Of a DNA stretch of 64,000 nt, positions 63,461 through 64,000 are shown one piece after another. The stretch's first letter is position 1, and every line of letters begins with the position of its first letter. A program made the translations under genes and the position numbers. The notes under the pieces were generated by a model. It ran no database searches and was not told the origin of the DNA. It saw only the letters and a list, made by a program, of their open reading frames with translations. The stretch covers positions 124,001-188,000 of the forward strand of contig CAZMVB010000001.1 in NCBI GenBank assembly GCA_964569795.1, written 5' to 3'. Source of the stretch: JAHJDS01 sp964569795. Lineage in GTDB: Bacteria > Desulfobacterota > Desulfarculia > Desulfarculales > JAHJDS01.

Positions 63461-63905
63461 CCGGCCCCGGCGGTTTAACGAACGCCCTGTTCGATAAACG
63501 CCCCACAAATTTTACCGGCCGGGCGTCGAATCGCCCTTGACAACCGTGGGCGATCGTGGCAAAAAAAGGATGCCTTCACGAGCAGGGCGTCTCAATCTCG
63601 ACCGGCGCCATGGATTGAGCCGGGCGCCAGGCGTTTTTTTTTGACGACGTTCTCCGAGGCTTGAATCTGCGGCAGGGGGAGTAGTTGTTTGGGTTGGGGG
63701 GAGCCACCGCGGTGGTAAATGGACAACCGACTCCGATTCGCCGTTTCAAGATAGTCGATTTCAGACAGACTGATTCCTCGCCCGTCGGCGTCGTTCCGGG
63801 GGTTGTCTCGGACTGACCGGCCGGAGAGGAAACGACCGTCCGCCCGGATTCCGGGGAGGCCCGCCGCCGCCCGGACCGGGCCAGTAACGAGGGGACCAGA
63901 CCAAG

Positions 63906-64000
63906 ATGAGTACCGCTGCCTCCGGGACCTCCCCGCGCTCCGACGATGTGGTCCTGCACGTTGACGACATTTCCATGGCCTTCGGCAAGGTCCAGGCCCT
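63906..64000 (+). CDS. Branched-chain amino acid ABC transporter ATP-binding protein, N-terminal fragment
   Basis: Only the first 31 codons are in the window. After a 15-residue tail the frame reads VVLHVDDISMAFGKVQAL, the LivG-type strand before Walker A (D-x-S-x-x-F-G-x-V-x-A-L). The call rests on that one motif. 63461-63905, upstream, shows no gene or clear signal that I can support. Confidence 0.6.
   Translation, partial: MSTAASGTSPRSDDVVLHVDDISMAFGKVQA

Noticed and set aside
63576..63959. 127-residue minus-strand frame before the ABC ATPase
   Set aside because: Low-complexity composition, no motif, and overlaps the clear LivG-like start on the plus strand.

Overview
The window looks like chromosome from a high-GC member of the Desulfobacterota (former Deltaproteobacteria), probably an anaerobe with sulfate-reducer-type biochemistry. 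The evidence is a siroheme-to-heme (Ahb) cluster, a DsrK/TmcB-like iron-sulfur protein with its cytochrome b partner, a large TauE/SafE permease, a coenzyme B12-dependent ribonucleotide reductase, and many HDOD, PilZ and HD-GYP proteins. This is inference from gene content; no rRNA or other phylogenetic marker has been compared. I recognised no tRNA, rRNA or CRISPR array.

Layout. 1-5.8 kb: the start of a PBP-activator/substrate-binding lipoprotein, then the heat-shock operon hrcA-grpE-dnaK (no dnaJ follows). 5.9-10.6 kb: a tightly coupled thioesterase/HAD/receiver-like trio and a lower-GC STAND-type NTPase with about eight TPRs. 10.7-14.9 kb: a secreted TPR protein, a stand-alone response regulator and the membrane redox pair. 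15-21.4 kb: two tandem paralogous lytic transglycosylases, then marR, an iron-sulfur protein and a molybdopterin oxidoreductase with a candidate MarR operator. 21.5-31 kb: two HDOD proteins (one behind a class I cyclic-di-GMP riboswitch), PilZ, ankyrin-repeat proteins, a TauE/SafE permease with an Oxa1-like small membrane protein, and lipB-lipA. 31-38 kb: a DsbD with two thioredoxin-like tails, a secreted thioredoxin-like protein, envelope proteins of unknown function, an oversized PfkB-family protein and a PASTA lipoprotein.

37.9-42.4 kb is the least ordinary stretch. A leader RNA, a Cys-rich small protein and nrdJ are followed by an AT-rich island of about 1.4 kb (a HAD protein and a 55-residue basic protein). 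The 3' end of nrdJ is repeated 1.9 kb downstream as a decayed copy, and three copies of a zinc-ribbon gene (one a fragment) surround the breakpoints.

42.4-48.6 kb is a housekeeping block: Smr, ahbA/B, ahbD, hemB, an MBL-fold hydrolase, prfA, a DUF1385 protein and rpmE, with several stop/start overlaps. 48.6-54.4 kb is an accessory-looking envelope region with an 84-bp tandem repeat, a pair of 61-bp hairpin repeats, a secreted HExxH protein, small secreted proteins and a SUMF1-fold protein. 54.4-64 kb holds a Cys/Met-metabolism PLP enzyme, a B12-binding radical SAM protein, a V4R-PAS hybrid histidine kinase, a dGTPase, an HD-GYP phosphodiesterase and the start of a branched-chain amino acid ABC ATPase.

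Cyclic-di-GMP is a recurring theme: riboswitch, PilZ, HD-GYP and two HDOD proteins all occur within about 42 kb.
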